A stretch of DNA of 24,128 nucleotides from assembly GCA_964468205.1 (NCBI GenBank), contig CAYXVG010000079.1, forward strand, positions 1 through 24,128, given 5' to 3'. Positions 7,783-15,141 of this stretch are shown piece by piece. Under the pieces are notes generated by a model. That model had not been told where the DNA came from. It saw only the letters and a list, made by a program, of their open reading frames with translations, and did not search any database. How positions within the stretch are numbered: position 1 is the stretch's first letter; each line of letters starts with the position of its first letter. A program made the translations under genes and the position numbers. This stretch comes from CAWELS01 sp964468205 (GTDB lineage Bacteria > Acidobacteriota > Terriglobia > Bryobacterales > Bryobacteraceae).

Positions 7783-8493
7783 TTAGAGCCGGCGGATCCA
7801 TTCCGAGTTCGCATACTTGCGTTTCACGAGTTCCGTTACGGAGGGCAGCGGAAGGCCATTGCGCGGGTGCGCTCCCCAGGCCGCGGCCACTCTTGTCTTG
7901 ATGACATCGAGGGGGAGCGGCAGGTTGGCGAGGAAGGCTTCGTGGGGACGGCCGCAGCGGTAATCGGGCTCCCGCGGCGGCGGCGGCAGGTATGCCTCCA
8001 TGATCCCGGGGACAAAGTCATAGAGGAGCGTGCCGTGGTGAAGCAGGCTGCGGCGCTTCCGCCGCTGGGCGTTGCCCGAGACCTTGCGGCCGTGGAGAGC
8101 CAGGTCCGATGTCCCGCGCTTCTCGAGTCCGCTAATGCCGAGCGCCCGGGCGGTTCTTTCGAGAATGAAGCGGTAGCTTGCGTGGATGCCGCGCAATCCG
8201 GGCCGGGACTCGAGCGACAGGACGAGCGAGAAGTTCAGACAGCCCGGCGCTTGTAGAATCGCGCCTCCTCCGGAATGGCGGCGGAGTACCGGCACGCCGT
8301 CGCGAAGGCAGGTTTCAGCGAAGACCTCCTCGCTCAGCCTTCCGCAGGAGCCGACCACGACGAACAGAGAGGAGCTCTCCCAGAAGCGGAGCGTCTCGAG
8401 CGGCCGGCCGGCTGCCTCCGCTTCGTCGATCAGGGCCTCATCGAAGGCAAGATTCTCCTCGGGGGTAAACAGGGTGCAGTCAACAAGCCTCAA
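7783..8493 (-). CDS. Lipoate-protein ligase A / lipoyl transferase family protein
   Basis: The 236-residue protein belongs to the biotin/lipoate protein ligase fold. It shows LFVVVGSCGRL, then RRHSGGGAILQAPGCLNFSL, matching the RRxSGGGxVxHxxGxLNxS signature, and later LALHGRKVSGNAQRRKRR with the essential Lys of the GxKxSGNAQ motif. It lacks the C-terminal accessory domain of long LplA enzymes. It may therefore be a ligase needing a partner or an octanoyl/lipoyl transferase of LipM type; the Cys in APGCLN is a candidate nucleophile for the latter. Start is TTG at 8493, which overlaps the stop of the upstream rhodanese gene as TTGA, so translation is probably coupled. It converges on the pyruvate dehydrogenase operon, whose E2 is a likely substrate. 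Confidence 0.82.
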   Translation of the reverse strand: MRLVDCTLFTPEENLAFDEALIDEAEAAGRPLETLRFWESSSLFVVVGSCGRLSEEVFAETCLRDGVPVLRRHSGGGAILQAPGCLNFSLVLSLESRPGLRGIHASYRFILERTARALGISGLEKRGTSDLALHGRKVSGNAQRRKRRSLLHHGTLLYDFVPGIMEAYLPPPPREPDYRCGRPHEAFLANLPLPLDVIKTRVAAAWGAHPRNGLPLPSVTELVKRKYANSEWIRRL

Positions 8494-8807
8494 TTCCCCG
8501 GCTCGGATTTTTTCCAGGCGCCGTAGCCGCCGTCAAGAATCATGGCGTTCTCATACCCCTCTTTCTTATATTCAGCCGCCCGCCGGGCAGCAGTCTTGTC
8601 GTCCGGTCAATTGCAGTAGAAGGCGATCCGCTTCTGCTTCGGTGCGTCGGAAAACCTCCGTTGGAACTCGGCGAGGGAGAAGGCTCCATCTACGTGGAAC
8701 TTCTCGCATTTTTCTTCGTCTTTGTACGCGCAGACGAGCAGGACCTCCTTGCCTTCGTCTCGAGTCTCGCGCACTTTCGCAGGTGATATTCGTTTCGGTG
8801 ACGCCAT
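8490..8807 (-). CDS. Rhodanese-like protein with in-frame UGA, probable selenoprotein
   Basis: The frame begins with ATG at 8807 and reads 66 codons to KRIAFYCN. It then meets TGA at 8609-8607 and continues without another stop for 38 codons, ending in TGA at 8492-8490. The downstream part (PDDKTAARRAAEYKKEG, AMILDGGYGAWKKS) is the normal C-terminal half of a rhodanese domain, so the 105-codon frame makes one complete small sulfurtransferase. In many relatives the active-site loop reads YCxCP; here it reads YCN-UGA-P, so the UGA replaces the second Cys. Cys-to-Sec replacement is the usual mark of a selenoprotein. A hairpin follows the UGA (8575-8591), and the true stop overlaps the next gene. 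Without Sec insertion the product would be a truncated 66-residue domain. A mutation or sequencing error is the alternative. Confidence 0.75.
8575..8591 (-). promoter_or_regulatory. Candidate bacterial SECIS hairpin after the UGA
   Basis: On the minus strand GCTGCC (8591-8586) can pair with GGCGGC (8580-8575), with one U-G wobble, around the loop CGGCG. A further C-G pair would leave the loop GGC. The loop begins about 21 bases after the UGA and has a G in its first two positions. Both features agree with what is known of bacterial SECIS elements, which lie within the coding region just after the UGA. GC-rich sequence forms such hairpins easily, so this is supportive only. Confidence 0.45.
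8607..8609 (-). other. In-frame UGA, predicted selenocysteine codon 67
   Basis: The triplet lies inside the rhodanese active-site loop, between YCN and PDD. It is the only stop within the 106-codon frame and falls at a position usually held by Cys. Confidence 0.7.
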
Positions 8808-8819
8808 AGTTGTTGACAG

Positions 8820-8827
8820 ACCTCCTT
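8820..8827 (-). promoter_or_regulatory. Shine-Dalgarno site of the rhodanese gene
   Basis: The minus strand reads AAGGAGGT, a near-perfect anti-16S match, 12 bases before the ATG at 8807. The spacing is slightly long. Its presence argues that the UGA-containing gene is still translated and is not a decaying relic. Confidence 0.6.
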
Positions 8828-8968
8828 GTGGAGAAGACAGCCTAGCTCACGCCTGCGTTTCCGGGGTATTCGATTCAAAAAGGTAACGGCGCGCTGCGCG
8901 GGTGGTCCCATTCATGGGGCGACCGGCCCACTAGTGCACGGCACGCCCCAGTATTCAGGAGAATTCAT

Positions 8969-9739
8969 ATGCATAGAGTGAAGGATAAGGTTGTCATTGT
9001 GACGGGAGGAGCGGTGGGGATCGGCCGCTCCGCCTGTAATCTGCTTGCGCAGGAAGGAGCTCATGTAGCGATCACGGACATCCTCGATGAGGAGGGCGAG
9101 AAAGCCGCGGCGGAAATCCAGAACGCGGGCGGCAAGGCGATCTATCGCCGCTGCAACGTGGCGAAGGAGGAAGAGGTCGCCGCCGCCTTCAAGGATGTGA
9201 AGAAAGAGTTCGGGCGGATCGATGTGCTCGTGAACAACGCCGGCGTCGCCGGGGTGGACAAACCGACGCACGAGATCACCGAGGAGGAGTGGGATCAGTT
9301 AATGGCCGTGAACGTGAAGGGGGTCTTCTTTTGCACGAAACACGCCATCCCCTACATGAAGGAGAACGGCGGCGGGAGCATCATCAACCTTTCGTCCATC
9401 TACGGCATTATCGGGGCGGCCGACATTCCTCCGTACCACGCCTCGAAGGGGGCGGTGCGGATCATGACCAAGAATGACGCCCTGTTGTACGCGGCGGACA
9501 AGATCCGGGTGAATTCCGTGCATCCCGGCTACATCTGGACGCCGCTGGTCGAGAAGCTGGCGAAGGAGAGCGGCGAAGGAGTGGAGAAGTTTCGCCAGCA
9601 GCTCGACTCGCGCCACCCGATCGGGCATGTGGGAGAACCGGATGATATCGGATGGGGTGTTGTCTATCTGGCCTCGGACGAGTCGAAGTTCGTGACAGGC
9701 AGCGAATTGGTGATTGACGGCGGGTACACGGCGCAGTAG
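8969..9739 (+). CDS. Short-chain dehydrogenase/reductase (SDR, classical type)
   Basis: The 256-residue protein is a typical cytosolic SDR oxidoreductase. The cofactor motif TGGAVGIGRS sits at about residues 12-21, a TDILDE stretch ends strand 2 (an Asp here favours NAD over NADP), NNAG is at about 90, and the catalytic set is a Ser in INLSS plus YHASK. The C-terminus VTGSELVIDGGYTAQ is standard. It resembles 3-oxoacyl reductase, glucose 1-dehydrogenase and cyclopentanol dehydrogenase groups, so the substrate cannot be given. AGGAG precedes the ATG at 8969. It diverges from the rhodanese/ligase pair, leaving a 161-base shared upstream region, and converges on the DUF72 gene nine bases downstream. 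Confidence 0.9.
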   Translation: MHRVKDKVVIVTGGAVGIGRSACNLLAQEGAHVAITDILDEEGEKAAAEIQNAGGKAIYRRCNVAKEEEVAAAFKDVKKEFGRIDVLVNNAGVAGVDKPTHEITEEEWDQLMAVNVKGVFFCTKHAIPYMKENGGGSIINLSSIYGIIGAADIPPYHASKGAVRIMTKNDALLYAADKIRVNSVHPGYIWTPLVEKLAKESGEGVEKFRQQLDSRHPIGHVGEPDDIGWGVVYLASDESKFVTGSELVIDGGYTAQ

Positions 9740-9748
9740 GCGGCCTTC

Positions 9749-10501
9749 TCAGGCCTCGAGCATTTCGATCAGCTTCCCGGCGTTCCGGACGGCGTGGCCT
9801 TCGAGGTCATTGTTGAAATAGGTGAAGACGGTGCGGCCTTCGCTGGTCCAGCGGGCGATGCGCTTCGCGTCTTCTTCGATGTCCCGGGGCGGATAGCGGC
9901 CTGTGTATTGTTTCCGGGCGGAGCCGTGACGGCGGACGTAGATGAAGCTGGCGCCGTTCGGTTCGGTTGCCGGGGCGGCGCCTTGCATGTCGTGGAGGCA
10001 GAGGGCGGCGCGCTTCCGGTCGAGCAGGCGGTAGATTTCGTTGCAGAGCCATTCCTCGTTGCGGAACTCGACGGCGATCTTCCAGCGCCCTCCGGTGGCG
10101 CGCTTCAACTCGTCGAGGAAGGAGTCCAGACGCCCGGCGTTCTTGCCCATGTTCGGGGGCAACTGAACCAGCAGCGGCGCTCTCTGCCGTGAACCCAGTT
10201 CACCGGCCGGGGACACGAACTTGCCGATGTGAACGGCGGAGTCCTTCAGCTTCTTGAAATGGGTGATGCCGCGCCAGACCTTCAGGGCGAACCGGAAGCG
10301 GCGCGGGACCGTGGCGGCCCAATTCTTCACGGCGCCGGCGCCGGGCACTTTGTAGAAGGAGTTGTTGACCTCCACCGTGTCGAAGCGGCGCGAGTAGAAT
10401 TCGAGCCATTTGGATTGGGGCAGGTCTTCGGGGTAGAAGACTTTCTTCCAGTGGGGGTAGTTCCAGCCGCTGGCGCCGATCCAGGCTTTCGCGTGTTTCA
10501 A
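9749..10501 (-). CDS. DUF72 (YecE-like) protein
   Basis: The protein of about 250 residues opens with AWIGASGWNYPHWKKVFYP, the signature start of DUF72. It goes on with FDTVEVNNSFYKVP, PRRFRFALKVWRGITH, LLVQLPPNM, IAVEFRNEEW and, near the end, VFTYFNNDLEGHAVRNA. The family has a TIM-barrel-like fold and no firmly established biochemical role; in many genomes it is linked to DNA repair or metal-dependent chemistry. The frame is open further upstream but overlaps the glycosylase gene, so I place the start at TTG 10501, just before the conserved domain. ATT at 10519 would be the alternative. It is the last gene of the minus-strand cluster. Confidence 0.85.
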   Translation of the reverse strand: MKHAKAWIGASGWNYPHWKKVFYPEDLPQSKWLEFYSRRFDTVEVNNSFYKVPGAGAVKNWAATVPRRFRFALKVWRGITHFKKLKDSAVHIGKFVSPAGELGSRQRAPLLVQLPPNMGKNAGRLDSFLDELKRATGGRWKIAVEFRNEEWLCNEIYRLLDRKRAALCLHDMQGAAPATEPNGASFIYVRRHGSARKQYTGRYPPRDIEEDAKRIARWTSEGRTVFTYFNNDLEGHAVRNAGKLIEMLEA

Positions 10502-10518
10502 GGGAGGCCTCCGCGCAA

Positions 10519-11301
10519 TCAGTGCTGATGCTTCGGGCAGTACCAGGCCCGGCGGCCGGCGGCTTTGACGGTGCGGAGCGCAACGCCGCACTTAGGGCAT
10601 TCCGCTCCGTCGTGGCGGTAGCGGGTGAGATAGGTGCGGGGGAAGCGGTCGGGATCGGCTTTGTGGCGGATCGTTGTTTCGAGGACTCTTTTCATCGTGC
10701 GGAACAGTTTTCTTTTGGCTTTCGCGTCAAATTCGCTGGTGTCCCGTTTGGGGGTGAAGCCGGCCTGGAAGAGGATTTCGTCCGAGTAGACGTTGCCGAT
10801 GCCGGCGATGCGGTGCTGGTCCATCAATGCCGATTTGACCGCTCGCTTCGTGGCGAAGACGGCCTCCTCGAAGGCGGGGTAGCCGCATTGGAGCGCGTCC
10901 GGGCCGAGGCCCTCCCGGTGAATGAAGCCGTCCACGTCTTCGACCAGGAAGATGTGCCCGAGCTTGCGACGGGACTCATAGGCGAGGTTGTAGCCGTTGC
11001 CGAAATGGAGAATTACGCAGGCGTATTCGGTTCCGGCGGCGCCGTTTTTGTAGTACTGCAGATTGCCGGTCATGCCGAAGTGCAGCGCCAGCGCCAGGCC
11101 GCTTTCGAGCAGCGCGAACAGGAGCTTTCCGTGGCGCCGGGCGGAGGCGATTTCGGCAGAGTGCAGCCGGGAGCGGAGCTTCGCGGCACTGATTCCGGAG
11201 AGGACTTGCTTCTCGCGGACGTCCACTTCTTCGATGCGCTTGTGGAGCGAGGTTGCCTTGAGGTAGGTCTCGTAGGTAGCGACATCGGGGAGTTCGGGCA
11301 T
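10519..11301 (-). CDS. Fpg/Nei-family DNA glycosylase
   Basis: The 260-residue enzyme starts MPELPDV, which supplies the Pro2 nucleophile and Glu3 of formamidopyrimidine/endonuclease VIII glycosylases. RRHGKLL holds the conserved Lys59, and GIGNVYSDEILF is the helix-two-turn-helix Asn motif. At the C-terminus a zinc finger is visible as CPKCG and, 16 residues later, YCPKHQH. The fourth zinc ligand would be His instead of the usual Cys. The usual beta-hairpin segment reads ESRRKLGHI. The enzyme removes oxidised bases such as 8-oxoguanine or oxidised pyrimidines and cuts the strand; which substrate cannot be told. It lies between the histidine kinase and DUF72 genes, 36 and 17 bases away. Confidence 0.85.
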   Translation of the reverse strand: MPELPDVATYETYLKATSLHKRIEEVDVREKQVLSGISAAKLRSRLHSAEIASARRHGKLLFALLESGLALALHFGMTGNLQYYKNGAAGTEYACVILHFGNGYNLAYESRRKLGHIFLVEDVDGFIHREGLGPDALQCGYPAFEEAVFATKRAVKSALMDQHRIAGIGNVYSDEILFQAGFTPKRDTSEFDAKAKRKLFRTMKRVLETTIRHKADPDRFPRTYLTRYRHDGAECPKCGVALRTVKAAGRRAWYCPKHQH

Positions 11302-11337
11302 GATCCGGAAGGGAGACCTGGAAGCGTCGCGGGTGTT

Positions 11338-13590
11338 TCAGAGCGAATTCTGGGAGGGGAGCGCTGAGGTGGGGATTACTATTTCGAGGCGGGTCCCGGC
11401 GCCGCGGCGGGAATAAATGTGGAGCCGGCCATTGAATGGCCGGAGGCGCTCCCGCATGGTTGTCAGGCCGAGGCCGGAGGGCGGGTCGCCGTCGAAGCCG
11501 GTTCCATCATCCTCAACCACGAGGCTCATCGATTCGGGGCCGCAAACAAGGGTGACGTGGGCCGCGCCGGCCGCGGCGTGCTTGATGACGTTTTGGAGTG
11601 CCTCCTGCACGATACGGTAGATGCTGAGCTTCAGTTCGTTGGAGACCTGGTCCACGCAGCCCTCGCCCCGGAAAATGATGTCAATTCCCGCGTATTCCTT
11701 GATGCGTCTGCATTCGGCCTCCACAGCCACCATGAGGCCGAGATGATCCAGGTGGGACGGGTGGAGTTGGTGGGATAACTCGCGCATGTCGTCGGAGAGT
11801 CTGTCGGCGTACATTTGCAGCTTATCGATCTTGTCCGCCGGCGCCTCCCCATCTGTTTTCAGGACGTCCAATCCCATGGAGATGAGGGCCAGACGCTGGA
11901 CGTAGTCGTCATGAAGTTCCTGGGACAACCGCGTCCGCTCCTCCTCCTGACCGCGGAGCAGGCCGGCTGACAGGGCATGCGTGGCGATTGCGTCGCGGGC
12001 TTTCTCCTCGGCGGCCTTTTTCTCTGTAATGTCGAGGGTGATGCCGAACAACCGCTCCGGACGGCCCGCGGCATCGAACGCCATCCGGCCGTAACTCACC
12101 AGCCACCTGACACCCTTGGATGGGTGCAAGATACGGAACTCCTCGTCCCAGCCAGGTTCCGCTGTTCTCACGGCGTCCGCCAGCCTGCGCAGCCGGCCCG
12201 GGCGGTCCTCCGGGTGGACGGTCTGGAGAACGGTTTTGAGGGTGATCGTTCTCCCTGTGGGGACTCCGCAGAGCTCATACATTTCCGGCGACCACCATCC
12301 AGTCTCGGCTGTGACGCCCCACTCCCAGGTACCGATACCGAGGGCCGAATGCACCAGTTCCAGCCGCTCTCTGTACTGCCGCACCGTCTCGTCGAGGTCT
12401 ACCAGTTCCGTGATGTCCTGCACCGTTCCGACCATGCGAACGGCTCGCCGCTGGTCTCCTTTTCCCTTGAAGATCACGCCACCCTGCGCATGCAACCACC
12501 GCCGTTCTCCACCAGATAGCGCGATGCGGTAACGGGTGGAGTACATTCCAGTAGTTCGCCCATCAAGTGCCTGCTGAATCTCGCCTGACACCCGCGCGCG
12601 ATCGTCCGGATGGACGAGGGCGGTAAATCTCTCAAGGGTCACGGGCTCGTTCTCTGCAACTTCGAAGATCCGGTAATTACGGGCGTCCCATTCGATAGTG
12701 TTGCGGCCGATGTCCCAAGCCCAAACGCCGAGCGCGGCGCCCTCGAGAGCGAGGTTTTTCAGGCGGTTGCTCTCGACGAGCGCCTCCTGGGATTTCCGGA
12801 GGCTGGTGATGTCCGCCGCGGCGATGTACAGTCCCGCGACCTCATTTCCGGAGCCCATCCGGGGCGTCAGCCGCAGGAGCACATGCCGCGCGGGCTCCCC
12901 CGCGATCGTCTCCTCGAGCTCGATTGCACACCCCGTGAGCGCACGCCGCAAGTGGGGCCCAAGCCGTTCGTAGAGATCGCCGCCGACGAGTTCGCGAAAC
13001 GGGCGGCCGGGCGCCCGATTCGGGTCGAGGCCGAACCACTCCGCGAATGTGCGATTGAGGAAACTGCATTGCTCGTCCGGTTCCAGTTGCGCGACCAGCA
13101 CCGGAAGGGCGTCAATGAGAGCCTGGCGCTGGGCCATGTGATCCCGCACCTGAAACTGGCGGCGCCGGGACTGCAGCGCGCTACGCACGGCACTGAGCAG
13201 CGTATCTTTTGGGAGGGGGCGTTGAAGCAGGATTACGTGGTTCGCACCGATGAGACGGGGAAACCGCAGCCGCAAATCGTCTGTTCTTTTCCCACGGTTG
13301 ACCATCACGATCATGGGGAAATCCGACCAGGGCTCCTGGGTATTCAGCCTGTCAAGTAACAGATCCCTGGTTTCATCGCTGATCGCCTCCTGGGCGATTA
13401 CAGCGCAGCCCGCGCGCTCGTCCATGGCGGCGCAAAAATCCTTTGGAGTGGCGCAGGCGACGGGGGTGAGACCCGCGCTCAAGAACGTCTCGCACAGCAG
13501 CTCCGCGTCGCGGCCGCTGGGAGCGAGCACCAGGACCGGGCCCGGTTGCACTTCGGAAGAGGCAGCGCTACTTGAAGCTTTTGGGTTCAT
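11338..13590 (-). CDS. Multi-PAS sensor histidine kinase (HisKA_3/NarL type) with N-terminal pseudo-receiver
   Basis: The 750-residue protein has no evident membrane segment, so it is probably cytosolic. Domains in order: a receiver-like module (about 17-130) whose Asp region reads GCAVIAQEA and lacks the phospho-acceptor; three PAS domains (about 145-270, 280-405, 415-535), the last two ending in DIT(E) PAC motifs; a HisKA_3 dimerisation domain with EERTRLSQELHDDYVQRL, His560 being the phosphorylated residue; and a HATPase domain with EALQNVIKHA (N box), DDGTGF and GLGLTTMRERL. Kinases of this class normally phosphorylate LuxR/FixJ-type regulators, none of which is in the window. Start ATG 13590 overlaps the KaiC-like gene by 23 bases, with GGGAG nine bases upstream, implying coupled expression. 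Confidence 0.88.
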   Translation of the reverse strand: MNPKASSSAASSEVQPGPVLVLAPSGRDAELLCETFLSAGLTPVACATPKDFCAAMDERAGCAVIAQEAISDETRDLLLDRLNTQEPWSDFPMIVMVNRGKRTDDLRLRFPRLIGANHVILLQRPLPKDTLLSAVRSALQSRRRQFQVRDHMAQRQALIDALPVLVAQLEPDEQCSFLNRTFAEWFGLDPNRAPGRPFRELVGGDLYERLGPHLRRALTGCAIELEETIAGEPARHVLLRLTPRMGSGNEVAGLYIAAADITSLRKSQEALVESNRLKNLALEGAALGVWAWDIGRNTIEWDARNYRIFEVAENEPVTLERFTALVHPDDRARVSGEIQQALDGRTTGMYSTRYRIALSGGERRWLHAQGGVIFKGKGDQRRAVRMVGTVQDITELVDLDETVRQYRERLELVHSALGIGTWEWGVTAETGWWSPEMYELCGVPTGRTITLKTVLQTVHPEDRPGRLRRLADAVRTAEPGWDEEFRILHPSKGVRWLVSYGRMAFDAAGRPERLFGITLDITEKKAAEEKARDAIATHALSAGLLRGQEEERTRLSQELHDDYVQRLALISMGLDVLKTDGEAPADKIDKLQMYADRLSDDMRELSHQLHPSHLDHLGLMVAVEAECRRIKEYAGIDIIFRGEGCVDQVSNELKLSIYRIVQEALQNVIKHAAAGAAHVTLVCGPESMSLVVEDDGTGFDGDPPSGLGLTTMRERLRPFNGRLHIYSRRGAGTRLEIVIPTSALPSQNSL

Positions 13591-15046
13591 GAATCGACGC
13601 TCCCAAGTATTTCGGTTCGCCTTTCAGAACGCCGGTGAATTCCCGCAAGGGCTCACCGATCATGAGTCCCGTGGAGCCAATTTTGAGTTCTCGAATCGTC
13701 GCTTCGTGCGGTCCGCCGCGGCGCTTGTATAGCGAGAGAGCTTTCCGGATCTCTCCGGCGTACTCAAACAGGCGGAACAGGAGCACGGTGTCGGCTATGT
13801 AGCTCATATCGACAGGCGTTTCGCTCGGGAAGCCGGGCAAGCCGCGTTGTGTTTCGAGCAGCAGCGTGGTGACCTGCCGATGGCCCAGGATACTTACCAA
13901 TTCGTGAAGGTGCATCAGCGAGGACCGTAACTCCGGTATGGCCTGTGCGTAACCGTTGAGGCTGTCGATGGCCACGATCCGGACATCGCGGTCTTCGACC
14001 GCGCCGCAGACCATGCTGCTGAACTCGCCAGGACTCGTAGCGGCGGAATCCAACCGGTGCAATTCGATCATGCCCGAGCGGTAGTGGCCGGCCAGGGGGA
14101 GCCCGACTCCGGCGGAGCGCTGCAGAGTGGTCTGGATGCGCTCCTCGAACAGGAACATTGCCGATTTCTCGCCTCGCTCGGCGGCGGCCACCAAGCACTG
14201 CGTAGCCGTGAGAGATTTGCCCGTGCCGGCGGGACCGAGTAACAAAACGCTGGCGCCCCGGTCCAGGCCGCCGCCGGCCAACGTGTCCAGTTGGGGGAGT
14301 CCAGTGGAGAATATCTCCACCGCGCGCAAGTCTGGAGGTGGCGTCATGGAAAGCCGGGGAAAGACTTTGATGCCACCGGTTTTGATCCGGTAGTTGTGGT
14401 AACCGCTGAAAAATGAGCGCCCTCTCATCTTGATGACGCGTATACGGCGGAGGTCGGGCCCGTACCCCTGGGAGATCTGCTCAAGCAGAATCACCCCGCT
14501 GACCGCGCTCATGATCGATTCGTCCGCGCCGGTCTGATCGTCGAGCAGCAAGACAGTGCAATCCCGATTGAGGAAATGCTCTTTCAAGAATGCGATCTGC
14601 CGGCGGTATAAATAGTATTCGCTGACGAGGGCGCGGATCTCCGACACGGAATCAATCACCAGGAGCGACGGGCTGTGCTCTTGGACAAGTGAGAGCATCG
14701 ATTCGATCGTGCGCGGCAACTCGATCTCGGTGGGAAGGAACACGGTCTGCCCGGGGCCGGGCTCCTCTGCCTCACTCGTGGAATGATGGGCCAGATTTAT
14801 CCCTTCGAGCGACCAGCCGTGCGAACGGGCGACTTGGGCGATTTCCTGCTCGGATTCTGCGTTCGCGATGTACAGCGCCCGCTTTCCGGCCCTGGCGCCA
14901 GCCATGGCAAACTGCAAGCCGAGCGTTGTCTTGCCAGTACCAGGGTCGCCTTGCACGTGGTAGACCCTGTTCGGGATGAGCCCGCCCTCGAGGATTGTGT
15001 CCAAGCCCTCTATTCCAGTGGATACCAGATCCGAATTCTTCAGCAT
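13568..15046 (-). CDS. KaiC-like double-domain ATPase
   Basis: The protein (about 492 residues from ATG 15046) has two RecA-like KaiC domains. Domain 1 starts STGIEGLDTILEGGL, with Walker A GDPGTGKTT and Walker B LLVIDSVSE. Domain 2 starts STGLPQLDTLAGGGLDRG, with Walker A GPAGTGKSL and Walker B VAIDSLNGYAQA. In domain 1 the catalytic Glu pair is altered (NAES where FEES is usual), while domain 2 keeps FEE. The CII Ser/Thr phosphorylation site of cyanobacterial clock KaiC is not seen and no KaiA or KaiB gene is present, so it is better read as a signalling ATPase than as a clock. The frame is open back to an ATG at 15145 that overlaps the ligase stop; see the separate finding. The kinase gene overlaps its 3' end. 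Confidence 0.85.
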   Translation of the reverse strand: MLKNSDLVSTGIEGLDTILEGGLIPNRVYHVQGDPGTGKTTLGLQFAMAGARAGKRALYIANAESEQEIAQVARSHGWSLEGINLAHHSTSEAEEPGPGQTVFLPTEIELPRTIESMLSLVQEHSPSLLVIDSVSEIRALVSEYYLYRRQIAFLKEHFLNRDCTVLLLDDQTGADESIMSAVSGVILLEQISQGYGPDLRRIRVIKMRGRSFFSGYHNYRIKTGGIKVFPRLSMTPPPDLRAVEIFSTGLPQLDTLAGGGLDRGASVLLLGPAGTGKSLTATQCLVAAAERGEKSAMFLFEERIQTTLQRSAGVGLPLAGHYRSGMIELHRLDSAATSPGEFSSMVCGAVEDRDVRIVAIDSLNGYAQAIPELRSSLMHLHELVSILGHRQVTTLLLETQRGLPGFPSETPVDMSYIADTVLLFRLFEYAGEIRKALSLYKRRGGPHEATIRELKIGSTGLMIGEPLREFTGVLKGEPKYLGASIHEPKSFK

Positions 15047-15141
15047 TCTGTGCGGCCCATCCTTTCGCGCGGATAACGCTGGAAACGTTATGATTGCACC
15101 TACTGCAAGGATGAGGCAATAAAAGGGAGCTGGCGGCGTAC

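Noticed and set aside
8186..8809. 207-codon open frame on the plus strand over the rhodanese region
   Set aside because: Arg/Ser-rich and without motifs, whereas the minus strand here encodes recognisable rhodanese and ligase sequence.
8813..8841. TTGACA at 8813-8818 as a -35 box for the short-chain dehydrogenase
   Set aside because: No -10-like sequence follows at 16-18 bases.
10522..11367. 281-codon open frame on the plus strand
   Set aside because: Antisense to the glycosylase gene; high-GC shadow frame.
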